Shown: one piece after another, positions 28,134 through 36,659 of the stretch
Layout of the letters: each line of letters starts with the position of its first letter
Position numbering within the stretch: the stretch's first letter is position 1
NCBI RefSeq assembly: GCF_902506165.1
Contig: NZ_LR733817.1
Span: 5,361,625-5,425,624 of the forward strand
Source of the DNA: Bosea sp. 29B
GTDB lineage: Bacteria > Pseudomonadota > Alphaproteobacteria > Rhizobiales > Beijerinckiaceae
Direction of reading: 5' to 3'
Length of the DNA: 64,000 nt
Made by a program: the position numbers and the translations under genes
The notes under the pieces: generated by a model
What the model was told of the DNA's origin: nothing
The model's input: the letters and a program-made list of their open reading frames with translations, nothing else
The model's database searches: none

Positions 28134-29648
28134 ATGGATCCGGCCGCCGATTTCGCACGCTTCGCCGCCGCCTATCAGGCCGGCGAGCCGCAATTGCTGA
28201 CGCTGTCGCTGGTCGGCGATTGCGAGACGCCGGTCGCCGCCTTCCTGAAATTGCGCCACGCTTATGGAGGCCCGGCCTTCCTGCTCGAATCCGTCGAGGG
28301 CGGCGCCGTGCGTGGCCGCTATTCGATGATCGGGCTCGCCCCCGACCTGGTCTGGCGCTGCCATCGCGGGCAAGCCTCGCTGCGCCGCCTCGCGCAAGAT
28401 GAGGATTTCGTCTCCGATCCGCGCCCCGCCTTCGAGTCCCTACGCGCCTTGCTGGCCGAGAGCGCCATCCCCGATCGCGACGGCCTGCCGCCGATGGCCG
28501 CCGGCGTCTTCGGCTATCTCGGCTACGACATGGTGCGCTTGATGGAGCGCCTGCCGGACGCGAAAGCCACCGGCCCCGGCGTGCCCGACGCCATCCTGAC
28601 GCGGCCGACGCTGATGGTGGTGTTCGATTCGATCCGCGACGAGATCACGGTGGTGACGCCGGTGCGCCCGCTGGCGAACGTCCCGGCTCGCGCCGCCCAT
28701 GAACGGGCGCAGGAGCGGCTCGATGCGGTGGTACGGGCGCTGGAAGGCCCCCTGCCCGACGAAGCCGGCATCGACATCTCGGCGATCCCCCACCCGGAAT
28801 CGACCTCGAACACCAGCGAGGCCGAATTCCACGCCATGGTGGCGCGGGCGCAGGAATATGTCCGCGCCGGCGACATCTTCCAGGTCGTGCTCTCGCAGCG
28901 CTTCGAGGCGCCGTTCGAATTGCCGCCCTTCGCGCTCTACCGGGCGCTGCGGCGGGTCAATCCGGCGCCCTTCCTCTGCTATCTCGACTTCGAGGCCTTC
29001 CAGATCGTCTGCTCCAGCCCGGAGATCCTGGTCCGGCTGCGCGATGGCAAGGTCACGATCCGGCCGATCGCCGGCACGCGCCCGCGCGGGGCGACGCCTG
29101 CCGCCGACGAAGCCCTCGCCGACGAATTGCTGGCCGACCCCAAGGAGCGGGCCGAGCACCTGATGCTGCTCGATCTCGGCCGCAACGATGTCGGCCGGGT
29201 CGCGGAGATCGGCAGCGTCAACGTCACCGATTCCTTCTTCATCGAGCGCTACAGTCAGGTGATGCACATCGTCTCGAACGTCGAGGGACGCATCTCCGGC
29301 GAGCATGACGCACTCTCGGCGCTCGCCGCCGGCTTCCCGGCCGGCACCGTCTCCGGCGCACCGAAGGTGCGCGCCATGGAGATCATCGACGAGCTTGAGA
29401 AGGACGGGCGCGGCGCCTATGGCGGCTGCATCGGCTATTTCGGCGCCAATGGCGAGATGGACACCTGCATCGTCCTGCGCACAGCCGTCGTCCAGGATGG
29501 CCGCATGCAGGTCCAGGCCGGCGCGGGCATCGTCTACGATTCGAACCCCGCCTCCGAACAGCTCGAATGCATCAACAAGGCCAAGGCCCTGTTCAAGGCG
29601 GCCGAGGAAGCGGTGCGCTTCGCCGCGCGCAGCCGGCGGGGACAGTGA
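28134..29648 (+). CDS. trpE: Anthranilate synthase component I
   Basis: TrpE converts chorismate to anthranilate with ammonia supplied by TrpG. The 504 residues contain the tryptophan feedback-site motif FLLESVEGG near residue 50. The chorismate-binding domain has IAGTRPRGATP near 310, ADPKERAEHLMLLDLGRND (AEHLMLLDLGRND) and TVSGAPKVRAMEIIDELE near 405. The protein is not fused to a glutaminase domain, unlike the TrpEG fusions of several rhizobia; a separate trpG is found at 41922. The ATG at 28134 was chosen on family alignment. No leader peptide or attenuator fits in the 10-base gap upstream. Confidence 0.96.
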   Translation: MDPAADFARFAAAYQAGEPQLLTLSLVGDCETPVAAFLKLRHAYGGPAFLLESVEGGAVRGRYSMIGLAPDLVWRCHRGQASLRRLAQDEDFVSDPRPAFESLRALLAESAIPDRDGLPPMAAGVFGYLGYDMVRLMERLPDAKATGPGVPDAILTRPTLMVVFDSIRDEITVVTPVRPLANVPARAAHERAQERLDAVVRALEGPLPDEAGIDISAIPHPESTSNTSEAEFHAMVARAQEYVRAGDIFQVVLSQRFEAPFELPPFALYRALRRVNPAPFLCYLDFEAFQIVCSSPEILVRLRDGKVTIRPIAGTRPRGATPAADEALADELLADPKERAEHLMLLDLGRNDVGRVAEIGSVNVTDSFFIERYSQVMHIVSNVEGRISGEHDALSALAAGFPAGTVSGAPKVRAMEIIDELEKDGRGAYGGCIGYFGANGEMDTCIVLRTAVVQDGRMQVQAGAGIVYDSNPASEQLECINKAKALFKAAEEAVRFAARSRRGQ

Positions 29649-29701
29649 TCCGGCTGCTCTCGTTCGCATGCGCCCCTCCCGAAGACGCATGTCCGCTCAC
29701 T

Positions 29702-29726
29702 TGCGCGGGGTGTTTTGGCCCGCGCA
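29702..29726 (+). terminator. Hairpin after trpE, possible weak terminator
   Basis: TGCGCGGG and CCCGCGCA form an 8-base-pair GC-rich stem with a 9-base loop, 54 bases after the trpE stop. There is no run of T after it, so it may only attenuate or protect the message. The following importer operon begins at 29868 with a good ribosome-binding site (GGAGAGGAAACC). Confidence 0.35.
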
Positions 29727-29867
29727 TAGTGCCGCCAGTCGAGAGTACCGTTTCCTAGCACCAAGGTTGCTTCGGGCGGCCCACTCAGCAATCACAACCG
29801 GCCTTGCCCGCTGGCGCGGACGCCTGAAGCGGACTGACAGAGCCCGGCAACAGACGGAGAGGAAACC

Positions 29868-30842
29868 ATGCGTTTGCGCGCAACCATGATCAGCAGCGGT
29901 ATCGCTCTGGCGCTTCTGGCCGGCACGGCCGCCGTCGCCCAGCAAGCCCAGAAGGTGACGGTCGCCGTCACCGCCATCGTCGAGCACCCGGCGCTCGATG
30001 CCGCCCGCGACGGCGTCAAGAAGGCGCTGGAGGAGGCCGGCTACAAGGACGGCACCAACCTGACCTTCCGCTATGAATCGGCGCAAGGTTCGCCGGCGAC
30101 GGCGGCACAGATCGCCCAGAAATTCGCCGGCGAGAACCCGAACGTGATCGTCGCGATCGCGACCCCCTCGGCCCAGGCCATGGTGACGGCGACGCAGACG
30201 ATCCCAGTGGTCTTCACCGCCGTGACCGACCCGGTCGCCGCTCAGATCGTCAAGGACAGGCAGGCGCCGGGCGGCAACGTCACCGGCATCTCCGACTTCT
30301 CGCCGCTGGAAGCCCAGTTCGACCTGATCAAGGAGCTGGTGCCGTCTGCCAAGAAGATCGGCGTCGTCTACAACCCCGGCGAGGCCAACAGCGTCGCGCT
30401 GCTCAACGCCGTCAAGGCACTGGCGCCCGCCCGCAACCTCCAGATCGTCGAGGCCTCGGCCGGCCGCACGGCCGATGTCTCCGGCGCAGCGCAGAATCTC
30501 GTCGGCAAGGTCGACGCGATCTACCTGCCGACCGACAACACGATCATCTCGGCGCTCGGCACGGTTCTGAACGTTGGCGCCGACAACAAGCTGCCGGTCT
30601 TCACCGGCGACACCGAGTCGGTCCAGAAAGGCTCGGTCGCCTCGATCGGCTTCGACTATTTCCAGGTCGGCCTGGAAACCGGCGCCGTGGTCGTGCGCGT
30701 CCTCAAGGGCGAGAAGCCCGGCGCCATCCCCGTCAAGAACGCCAGCGGCAGCAACCTCGTCATCAACGCCAAGGCGGCCGCCGCCATGGGCGTGACGATC
30801 CCGGCGGCCGTGCAGGCCCGCGCCAAGCAGGTGATCAACTGA
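29868..30842 (+). CDS. ABC transporter substrate-binding protein, TrpX/COG2984 family
   Basis: The 324-residue periplasmic protein has a Sec signal (MRLRATMISSGIALALLAGTAAVAQQ, cleaved near AVAQ). Next comes VTVAVTAIVEHPALDAARDGVKKAL, the usual opening of this family. Other family words are FTAVTDPVAAQIV, GVYNPGE-like KKIGVVYNPGE, and TEN.V-like LPTDNTIISAL. Members in Gram-positive bacteria belong to the tryptophan transporter TrpXYZ. Here the gene lies 219 bases downstream of trpE on the same strand, which fits an aromatic substrate but does not prove it. Permease and ATPase genes follow directly. Confidence 0.9.
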   Translation: MRLRATMISSGIALALLAGTAAVAQQAQKVTVAVTAIVEHPALDAARDGVKKALEEAGYKDGTNLTFRYESAQGSPATAAQIAQKFAGENPNVIVAIATPSAQAMVTATQTIPVVFTAVTDPVAAQIVKDRQAPGGNVTGISDFSPLEAQFDLIKELVPSAKKIGVVYNPGEANSVALLNAVKALAPARNLQIVEASAGRTADVSGAAQNLVGKVDAIYLPTDNTIISALGTVLNVGADNKLPVFTGDTESVQKGSVASIGFDYFQVGLETGAVVVRVLKGEKPGAIPVKNASGSNLVINAKAAAAMGVTIPAAVQARAKQVIN

Positions 30843-30919
30843 TCTGACGAGCGGCGGCGTTCCCACGCCGCCGCTTCCGGCCGCCTACCCATTCCAGAAC
30901 AGAACAAGCAGGGCGACCG

Positions 30920-31843
30920 ATGAGTCTCATCGCCACCCTGGGCGCCATCGAGATCGGACTGGTGTTCGCTCTCGTGGCGCTCGGCGTCTACATCACCTTT
31001 CGCGTCCTCGACTTCCCCGACCTGACCGTCGACGGCACCTTGCCGCTCGGCGCCGCCGTCGCGGCGGCGATGATCGCCGGCGGCGTCAATCCGGTCTTCG
31101 CCACGCTGGCGGCGATCGTCGCCGGTTGCCTCGCCGGCACGGTCACCGCCTGGCTCAATATCCGCTTTTCGATCCTGCATCTGCTCGCCGGCATCCTGAC
31201 GATGACGGCGCTGTTCTCGATCAATCTGCGGGTGATGGGCGTGCCCAACATACCCTTGATGAACCGGCCGACGGTGATCGACTTCTTCACCTGGCTCAAC
31301 CCTTTCATCGCTGCCATGGGGCTGCCAGCCCGCCCGACCCTGCGCGTGCTCGCGCTGCTGATCATCGTCACTGTGATCGCCGCGTTGCTCGCCCGCTTCC
31401 TCAAGACCGAGTTCGGGCTCGCCATGCGTGCGACCGGCGCCAATCCGCGCATGGCGCGGGCGCAGGGCATCCGCACCGATATGTACATCTATGTCGGCGT
31501 CGCCCTCTCCAACGGCCTCGTCGCCCTGGCCGGCGCCCTGTTCGCGCAAACGGCCGGCTTCGCCGATGTCAGCATCGGCACCGGCACCATCATCGCCGGC
31601 CTTGCCGCCGTCATCCTCGGCGAGACGATCTTCCGCACGAAGTCGATCGTCATCGCGGTGTTCTCCTGCCTGATCGGCGCGATCGCCTATCGCCTCGCCA
31701 TCGCGCTCGCCCTGAACGCCGGCTGGCTAGGCCTGCGCGCCTCCGACCTCAACCTGGTCACGGCGGTGCTGGTCGGCATCGCCCTGATGCTGCCTGGTGT
31801 CGCCAATCCGCTGCGCAGCCTGTTCAAGCGGAGTGCGCCATGA
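30920..31843 (+). CDS. ABC transporter permease, TrpY/COG4120 family
   Basis: The 307-residue inner-membrane permease has eight or nine predicted helices. The N-terminal stretch ALVALGVYITFRVLDFPDLTVDGTLPLGAA contains the family-specific FPDLTVDGT motif. A later cytoplasmic loop, FLKTEFGLAMRATGANPRMARAQGI, is the EAA-like ATPase contact. It pairs with the substrate-binding protein upstream (77-base gap). Its ATGA overlap with the ATPase gene shows translational coupling. Confidence 0.9.
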   Translation: MSLIATLGAIEIGLVFALVALGVYITFRVLDFPDLTVDGTLPLGAAVAAAMIAGGVNPVFATLAAIVAGCLAGTVTAWLNIRFSILHLLAGILTMTALFSINLRVMGVPNIPLMNRPTVIDFFTWLNPFIAAMGLPARPTLRVLALLIIVTVIAALLARFLKTEFGLAMRATGANPRMARAQGIRTDMYIYVGVALSNGLVALAGALFAQTAGFADVSIGTGTIIAGLAAVILGETIFRTKSIVIAVFSCLIGAIAYRLAIALALNAGWLGLRASDLNLVTAVLVGIALMLPGVANPLRSLFKRSAP

Positions 31844-32634
31844 TCAGCGTCAAGGACGTCCACGTCACCTTCGGGCGCGGCACGCCGCTGGAGAACCGGG
31901 CGCTGCGCGGTCTCGATCTCACCGTGCCCGATGGCGAGTTCATCACCGTCATCGGCTCGAACGGCGCCGGCAAGTCGACGTTGCTCAACGTCCTCAGCGG
32001 CGATGCCCGAGCCGAGCGCGGCACCGTCGAGGTCGATGGCATCGATGTGACGCGCTGGCCGACACCAAAGCGCGCCGGCCTGATCGCCCGCGTCTTCCAG
32101 GACCCAATGGCCGGCACCTGCGAACGCCTGACGATCGAAGAGAACATGGCACTCGCCCAGGCGCGCGGCCGCGCCCGCGGCCTCGGCGCAGCGCTCGATC
32201 GCCCGCGCCGCGCTCTGTTCCGCGACAAGCTGGCGGTGCTCGGCCTCGGCCTGGAAAATCGCCTTGGCGACTCGATGGGCCTGCTCTCCGGCGGGCAACG
32301 CCAGGCGGTCAGCCTGCTGATGTCGACGCTGGCGGGAACCAAGACCCTGCTGCTCGACGAGCACACCGCCGCGCTCGATCCACGCACCGCCGCCTTCGTG
32401 CTCGACCTGACCCGGCGCATCGTCGAGGAGCAGAAGCTGACCGCACTGATGGTCACCCATTCGATGCGCGACGCGCTCGATCACGGCAGCCGCACCGTGA
32501 TGCTGCACGAGGGCAAGGTCGTCTTCGACATCGCCGGCGAACGCCGCAAGGCGATGGACGTGCCGGACCTGCTGCGCCTGTTCAAGCAGGTCCGCGGTGA
32601 AGAGCTCTCCGACGATAGCCTGCTGCTGAGTTGA
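31840..32634 (+). CDS. ABC transporter ATP-binding protein, TrpZ/COG1101 family
   Basis: The 264-residue ATPase energises the importer. Walker A is GSNGAGKST near residue 41, the signature is LLSGGQRQAVSLLM near 147, and Walker B is TLLLDEHTAALDP near 169. The H-loop is MVTHSMRDAL near 205. The 'EHTAALDP' form of Walker B is characteristic of this subfamily. The ATG at 31840 overlaps the permease stop. The gene ends the operon and is followed by a nested palindromic repeat. Confidence 0.92.
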   Translation: MISVKDVHVTFGRGTPLENRALRGLDLTVPDGEFITVIGSNGAGKSTLLNVLSGDARAERGTVEVDGIDVTRWPTPKRAGLIARVFQDPMAGTCERLTIEENMALAQARGRARGLGAALDRPRRALFRDKLAVLGLGLENRLGDSMGLLSGGQRQAVSLLMSTLAGTKTLLLDEHTAALDPRTAAFVLDLTRRIVEEQKLTALMVTHSMRDALDHGSRTVMLHEGKVVFDIAGERRKAMDVPDLLRLFKQVRGEELSDDSLLLS

Positions 32635-32644
32635 GTCCTTCCTG

Positions 32645-32859
32645 TCATTCCGGGACGGCGCGCAGCGGCGAGCCCGGAATCCATAACCGCGACGTCGCTC
32701 CAGTTCGTCATGCTCGCCCTTGTGGCGAGCATCCACGTCTTGAACGCCGTATGTGATCAGTGGTGCGAAGGCGTGGATGGTCGGGACAAGCCCGACCATG
32801 ACGGAAAGGGCGGTGTTCATGGATTCCGGGCTCAGGCCTCCGGCCTGCCCCCGGAATGA
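32645..32859. repeat. Intergenic palindromic repeat, outer element of a nested pair
   Basis: The outermost arms are TCATTCCGGG (32645-32654) and CCCGGAATGA (32850-32859). The next are GAGCCCGGAATCCAT (32670-32684) and ATGGATTCCGGGCTC (32819-32833), all perfect. The arms share long words with the element at 11486-11623. The centre is occupied by a second, different palindromic element (32706-32803). Confidence 0.8.
32706..32803. repeat. Intergenic palindromic repeat nested inside another
   Basis: It contains the hairpins ATGCTCGCC-CTTGT-GGCGAGCAT (32710-32732) and GGTCGGG-ACAAG-CCCGACC (32779-32797), plus the dyad ATCCACG/CGTGGAT (32731-32737 and 32772-32778). It is bounded by CGTCATG and CATGACGG. 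It resembles the 706-816 and 4393-4477 elements and appears to have landed in the loop of the outer repeat. Confidence 0.7.
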
Positions 32860-32871
32860 AAGCGGATATGC

Positions 32872-33786
32872 TCAGGCTCGGATCTTCACATTCCGCGCCA
32901 GAAAATCGATGAACGCCCGCATCCGTGCCGGCACGAAGCCGCCCTGCCCGAGATAGACGGCGTGGATGACCTCGATATCGCCGGGGTTGAAGTCGTCGAG
33001 CACTGTGACCAACCGGCCCGCGGCGATCTCGGCCTCGACATGGAAGCGCCCGAGCCGGGCGAGTCCAATGCCGGCGACGGCGAGCTGACGCGCGATCTCG
33101 CCATCGCCGACCTGGGTGTTGCCGACCGCGGCGATCGAGATCAGCGCGCCATCGACACGGAAGGGCCAGCCCTCGACCGAGCGGGCGAAGTTGAAGCCGA
33201 TCAGGTTGTGCTTCGCCAGATCGGCCGGCGTCTTAGGCTCGCCATGGCGGATGAGATAATCCGACGAGGCGACCACGGCGACGGTGCTCTCGCCGATCTT
33301 GCGCGCCATCAGCTGGTTGCCGCGCAGAGGGCCGGGCGCGACCCGGATCGCGATGTCCGCCCGCTCCTCAATCAGGTCGACGACCTGGTCGGTGAAAACG
33401 AGATCGACCGAGAGCTCGGGATGCTCGGCGAGGAAGGCCGGCACCAGCGGCAGCAAAACCTGATTGCCGAAGGCGACATTGGCGTTGACCCGCACCCGCC
33501 CGCGCGGCGCCCGCCCGGCCGCCGCCTCGCACTCCGCCTCGGCGATGTCGGAGAGGATGGTGACGCAGCGCTGGTGGAAAGCCTGTCCTTCCGCCGTCAG
33601 TTGCAACTTGCGCGTCGAGCGATTGACCAATCGGGCGCCGAGCCGGCCTTCCAGCCGCGTCACCAGCTTGCTGACGGCAGACGGCGTCATGCTGAATATC
33701 TTGGCCGCGGCGGAGAAGCCGCCGCGCTCGACGACGGCCGCGAACACTTCCATCTCGCCGGAGCGATTGCTGAGCAGGGCTGCCAT
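32872..33786 (-). CDS. LysR-family transcriptional regulator
   Basis: The 304-residue regulator has the helix-turn-helix at about residues 8-67 (GEMEVFAAVVERGGFSAAAKIF, quoted in part as VVERGGFSAAAKIF; SAVSKLVTRLEGRLGARLVNRSTRKL). An effector domain of the CrgA-like group follows (GRVRVNANVAFG, DIAIRVAPGP). It is divergent from the MFS transporter across 107 bases, so it likely controls that gene. The gap contains the palindrome TCACAAGTGA (33799-33808), a possible part of its site. The effector is unknown. Confidence 0.9.
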   Translation of the reverse strand: MAALLSNRSGEMEVFAAVVERGGFSAAAKIFSMTPSAVSKLVTRLEGRLGARLVNRSTRKLQLTAEGQAFHQRCVTILSDIAEAECEAAAGRAPRGRVRVNANVAFGNQVLLPLVPAFLAEHPELSVDLVFTDQVVDLIEERADIAIRVAPGPLRGNQLMARKIGESTVAVVASSDYLIRHGEPKTPADLAKHNLIGFNFARSVEGWPFRVDGALISIAAVGNTQVGDGEIARQLAVAGIGLARLGRFHVEAEIAAGRLVTVLDDFNPGDIEVIHAVYLGQGGFVPARMRAFIDFLARNVKIRA

Positions 33787-33893
33787 GGTGAACTCAAGTC
33801 ACAAGTGATGTTACGGGCGGCATCCTAGTTCAAAGCGCTGCATTGCACCATCTGGCTGGGCATCATTCCCTTTCGCCTGACGCGGAGCGTCCA

Positions 33894-35081
33894 ATGCCCA
33901 TTGCCGTCTATGCCCTCACCGCCGGCGCCTTCGGCATCGGCACCACCGAATTCGTCATCATGGGCCTGCTGCTTCAGGTCGCCAGTGACCTGCAAGTCTC
34001 GGTCGCGATGACCGGCCTGCTGATCTCCGGCTATGCGCTCGGCGTCTTCGTCGGCGCGCCGGTTCTGACGCTGGCCACCCGCAAGCTGCCGCGCAAGCAG
34101 GTGCTGATCCTGCTGATGGCGATCTTCACCCTCGGCAACATCGCCTGTGCGCTCGCTCCGAGCTACGGCCTCCTGATGGCGGCCCGCATCGTCACCTCGC
34201 TGGCGCATGGCACCTTCTTCGGCGTCGGCTCGGTCGTCGCGACCAGCCTCGTGCCCGAGGACAAGAAGGCCTCGGCCATCGCCGTGATGTTCACCGGCCT
34301 CACCATCGCGACCCTGCTCGGCGTGCCCGCTGGCGCCTGGCTCGGCCTGCATTTCGGCTGGCGCGCCACCTTCTGGACCATCGCCGTGATCGGCGTCATC
34401 GCCATGCTGGTGCTCGCCCGCCTGGTTCCGGCCGACAAGGGCAAGGTCGAGGTCGCGCCGCTGCGTCAGGAGATCGCGACGCTGGCCGACCCGCAGGTGC
34501 TGCTCGGCCTCACCATGACCGTGCTCGGCTTCGGCGGCGTCTTTGCGGTCTTCACCTATATCCAGCCGATCCTGGTCGAGATCACCGGCTTCTCGCAGGA
34601 GGCCGTCTCGCCGATCCTGCTGCTGTTCGGCCTCGGCCTGATCGTCGGCAACATGCTGGGCGGCAAGCTCGCCGACCGCAACCTGCCGGTCGCGCTGCTC
34701 GCGACCACCGCAACGCTCGCCATCGTGCTCTTCGCCATGACAGCGACGCTGCGCTCGCCGGTCGCTGTGACGATCTTCGTCGGCCTGATCGGCGCCGCCG
34801 CCTTCGCTACTGTCGCGCCCCTGCAGATGCGCGTGCTCGACAAGGCTGGCCCAGCCGGGCGTAATCTCGCTTCCAGCCTCAACATCGCCGCCTTCAACCT
34901 CGGCAATGCCTTCGGCGCCTGGCTCGGCGGCGTCACCATCGAACACGGGCCGGGGCTGGCCGCCGTGACCTGGGTCGCCGCCCTGGTGCCCCTGGCGAGC
35001 CTGGTTCTGGCAGTGATCAGCCTGCGCCTCGACAAGCGCCCGCAGACGGCGCTGCAGACCGCCTCCTGCCCGCAGGCATAA
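33894..35081 (+). CDS. MFS transporter, DHA1/AraJ-like exporter
   Basis: The 395 residues form twelve predicted helices. The opening ALTAGAFGIGTTEFVIMGLLLQVA is typical of the AraJ/PbuE-like branch of the drug:proton antiporter family. Motif A-like GAPVLTLATRKLPRKQVL follows helix 2, and VGVPAGAWLG-like GVPAGAWLGLHFGWRATFW lies in helix 5-6. The ATG at 33894 has GCGGAG upstream and starts at the conserved N-terminus. It is probably an efflux pump controlled by the divergent LysR gene. The substrate is unknown. Confidence 0.88.
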   Translation: MPIAVYALTAGAFGIGTTEFVIMGLLLQVASDLQVSVAMTGLLISGYALGVFVGAPVLTLATRKLPRKQVLILLMAIFTLGNIACALAPSYGLLMAARIVTSLAHGTFFGVGSVVATSLVPEDKKASAIAVMFTGLTIATLLGVPAGAWLGLHFGWRATFWTIAVIGVIAMLVLARLVPADKGKVEVAPLRQEIATLADPQVLLGLTMTVLGFGGVFAVFTYIQPILVEITGFSQEAVSPILLLFGLGLIVGNMLGGKLADRNLPVALLATTATLAIVLFAMTATLRSPVAVTIFVGLIGAAAFATVAPLQMRVLDKAGPAGRNLASSLNIAAFNLGNAFGAWLGGVTIEHGPGLAAVTWVAALVPLASLVLAVISLRLDKRPQTALQTASCPQA

Positions 35082-35112
35082 ATATCAAAGACTTCGCAGA
35101 AGGAATTCCACC

Positions 35113-36147
35113 ATGGACTACAGATATCTCGGCCGCTCCGGCCTCAAGGTTCCCGCCCTCAGCTTCGGCGCCGGCACCTTCGGCGGCCAGGGCCCGCTGT
35201 TCAGCGCCTGGGGCACCAGCGACGCCAAAGAAGCGACCCGCCTCGTCGACATCTGCCTCGAAGCCGGGGTCAACCTGTTCGACACCGCCGACGTCTATTC
35301 CAATGGCGCCTCCGAGGAGGTCTTGGGCGCCGCGATCAAGGGCCGGCGCGACAAGGTCCTGATCTCGACCAAGCTGACGCTACCGATGGGCGATGGCCCC
35401 AATGACGCTGGCTCCTCGCGCAGCCGCCTGATCGACGGCACCGAAGCGGCGCTGCGCCGGCTCGGCAGCGATCATATCGACCTGCTCCAGCTCCACGCCT
35501 TCGACGCCTTCACGCCGATCGAGGAGGTGCTGTCGACGCTCGACGCGCTTGTCCGCGCCGGCAAGATCCGCCAGATCGGCGTCTCCAACTTCGCCGGCTG
35601 GCAATTGATGAAGTCGCTCGCGCTGGCAGAGAAGCACGGCTTCCCACGCTATGTCGCCCATCAGGTCTATTATTCGCTGGTCGGCCGCGACTACGAGTTC
35701 GACCTGATGCCGCTCGGCCTCGACCAGGGCGTCGGCGCGCTGGTCTGGAGCCCGCTCGGCTGGGGTCGCCTCACCGGCAAGATCCGCCGCGGCCAAGCCC
35801 TGCCCGAAGGCAGCCGTCTGCACCAGACCGCCGATTTCGGCCCCCCGGTCGACGACGAGAAGCTCTATGCCATCGTCGACGTGCTCGATGCGCTCGCCAA
35901 GGAAACCGGCAAGACCGTGCCGCAGATCGCGATCAACTGGCTGCTGCAGCGCCCGACCGTCGCCTCGGTGATCATCGGCGCCCGCAACGAGCAGCAACTG
36001 CGCGACAATCTCGGCGCCGTGGGCTGGACTCTGACGCCAGAGCAGATCGCGAGACTCGACAAGGCGAGCGCAACGGTGCCGCCCTACCCGGCCTTCCCCT
36101 ATCATCGCCAGGAGGGCTTTGCCCGGCTCAACCCGCCCGTCGTTTGA
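35113..36147 (+). CDS. Aldo/keto reductase
   Basis: The 344-residue NADPH-dependent oxidoreductase starts MDYRYLGRSGLKVPALSFGAGTFGG, as in the YdjG/Tas-like group. The catalytic tetrad is visible: Asp in NLFDTADVYSNG (with Tyr four residues on), Lys in VLISTKLTLP, and His in IDLLQLHAFD. The cofactor region near the C-terminus reads VIIGARNEQQLRDNLGA. It is 31 bases downstream of the MFS gene, has its own AGAAGGAATTCC ribosome-binding site, and probably shares its transcript. A palindrome follows the stop. Confidence 0.92.
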   Translation: MDYRYLGRSGLKVPALSFGAGTFGGQGPLFSAWGTSDAKEATRLVDICLEAGVNLFDTADVYSNGASEEVLGAAIKGRRDKVLISTKLTLPMGDGPNDAGSSRSRLIDGTEAALRRLGSDHIDLLQLHAFDAFTPIEEVLSTLDALVRAGKIRQIGVSNFAGWQLMKSLALAEKHGFPRYVAHQVYYSLVGRDYEFDLMPLGLDQGVGALVWSPLGWGRLTGKIRRGQALPEGSRLHQTADFGPPVDDEKLYAIVDVLDALAKETGKTVPQIAINWLLQRPTVASVIIGARNEQQLRDNLGAVGWTLTPEQIARLDKASATVPPYPAFPYHRQEGFARLNPPVV

Positions 36148-36165
36148 TACTCCAAACCTTTCTTG

Positions 36166-36202
36166 GTCGTCCCGGGTCGGGCTACGCCTGCTCCGGGACG
36201 AC
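36166..36202. repeat. Palindrome after aldo/keto reductase
   Basis: Perfect 10-base arms GTCGTCCCGG (36166-36175) and CCGGGACGAC (36193-36202) flank a 17-base loop. It may be a small member of the dispersed palindrome family and may end transcription before the ECF42 promoter. A T-run (GATTTTTTTCG) follows 18-28 bases later. Confidence 0.6.
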
Positions 36203-36239
36203 TCGGTTTGAACGCAGCTTGATTTTTTTCGCGCCTCCT

Positions 36240-36270
36240 TGTCGGCTGCCGGCCCGGCCAATCGTCCTTG
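36240..36270 (+). promoter_or_regulatory. Candidate ECF42 promoter, site 1 (YCII-sigma operon)
   Basis: TGTCGG (36240-36245), a 17-base spacer and CGTCCTTG (36263-36270) stand just upstream of the YCII gene. The same two words at exactly the same spacing occur at 37963-37993 and 39567-39597. A start of transcription some 7 bases later would leave a short leader with the GGAG site before the ATG at 36292. This would make the sigma factor autoregulated. Confidence 0.7.
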
Positions 36271-36291
36271 GCCTGAACCGGAGCGCCGCGC

Positions 36292-36657
36292 ATGCACTAC
36301 GCCATCCTTTGCTATCATTCCGAAGAGGTCGTCACGGCCTGGACGAAGGAGCAGAACGAGGAGGTCATGGGCCGCCTTGAAAAGGTCCGCCAGCGCATCG
36401 CCAAGGAGGGCAAGCTCGGTCCCGTGGCGCGCCTGCTGCCGACCACCGCGGCGACAACCCTGCGCAAGGACCGCGACCCGCCGCTCATCCTCGACGGCCC
36501 CTTCGCCGAGACCAAGGAGCAGTTCCTCGGCTTCTACATCGTCGACGTCGCCGATCTCGACGAAGCACTCGGCATCGCGCGCGAGCTCGGCGAAGCCAAT
36601 CCGGGCGGCGCTTTCGAGGTCCGCCCGCTCGCCGTCTACTATCCGGCCGGAGTCTGA
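36292..36657 (+). CDS. YCII-related DGPF-domain protein
   Basis: The 121-residue protein has the DGPF motif itself at residues 68-71 (LILDGPFAETKEQ) in a YCII-like ferredoxin fold. It begins MHYAILCYHSEE, the usual start. DGPF proteins are the standard neighbours of ECF42 sigma factors. They are thought to be part of that signalling unit, although their activity is unknown. The sigma gene follows after a 2-base gap, so the pair is one operon. The candidate ECF42 promoter lies 22-52 bases upstream of the start. Confidence 0.92.
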   Translation: MHYAILCYHSEEVVTAWTKEQNEEVMGRLEKVRQRIAKEGKLGPVARLLPTTAATTLRKDRDPPLILDGPFAETKEQFLGFYIVDVADLDEALGIARELGEANPGGAFEVRPLAVYYPAGV

Positions 36658-36659
36658 TC

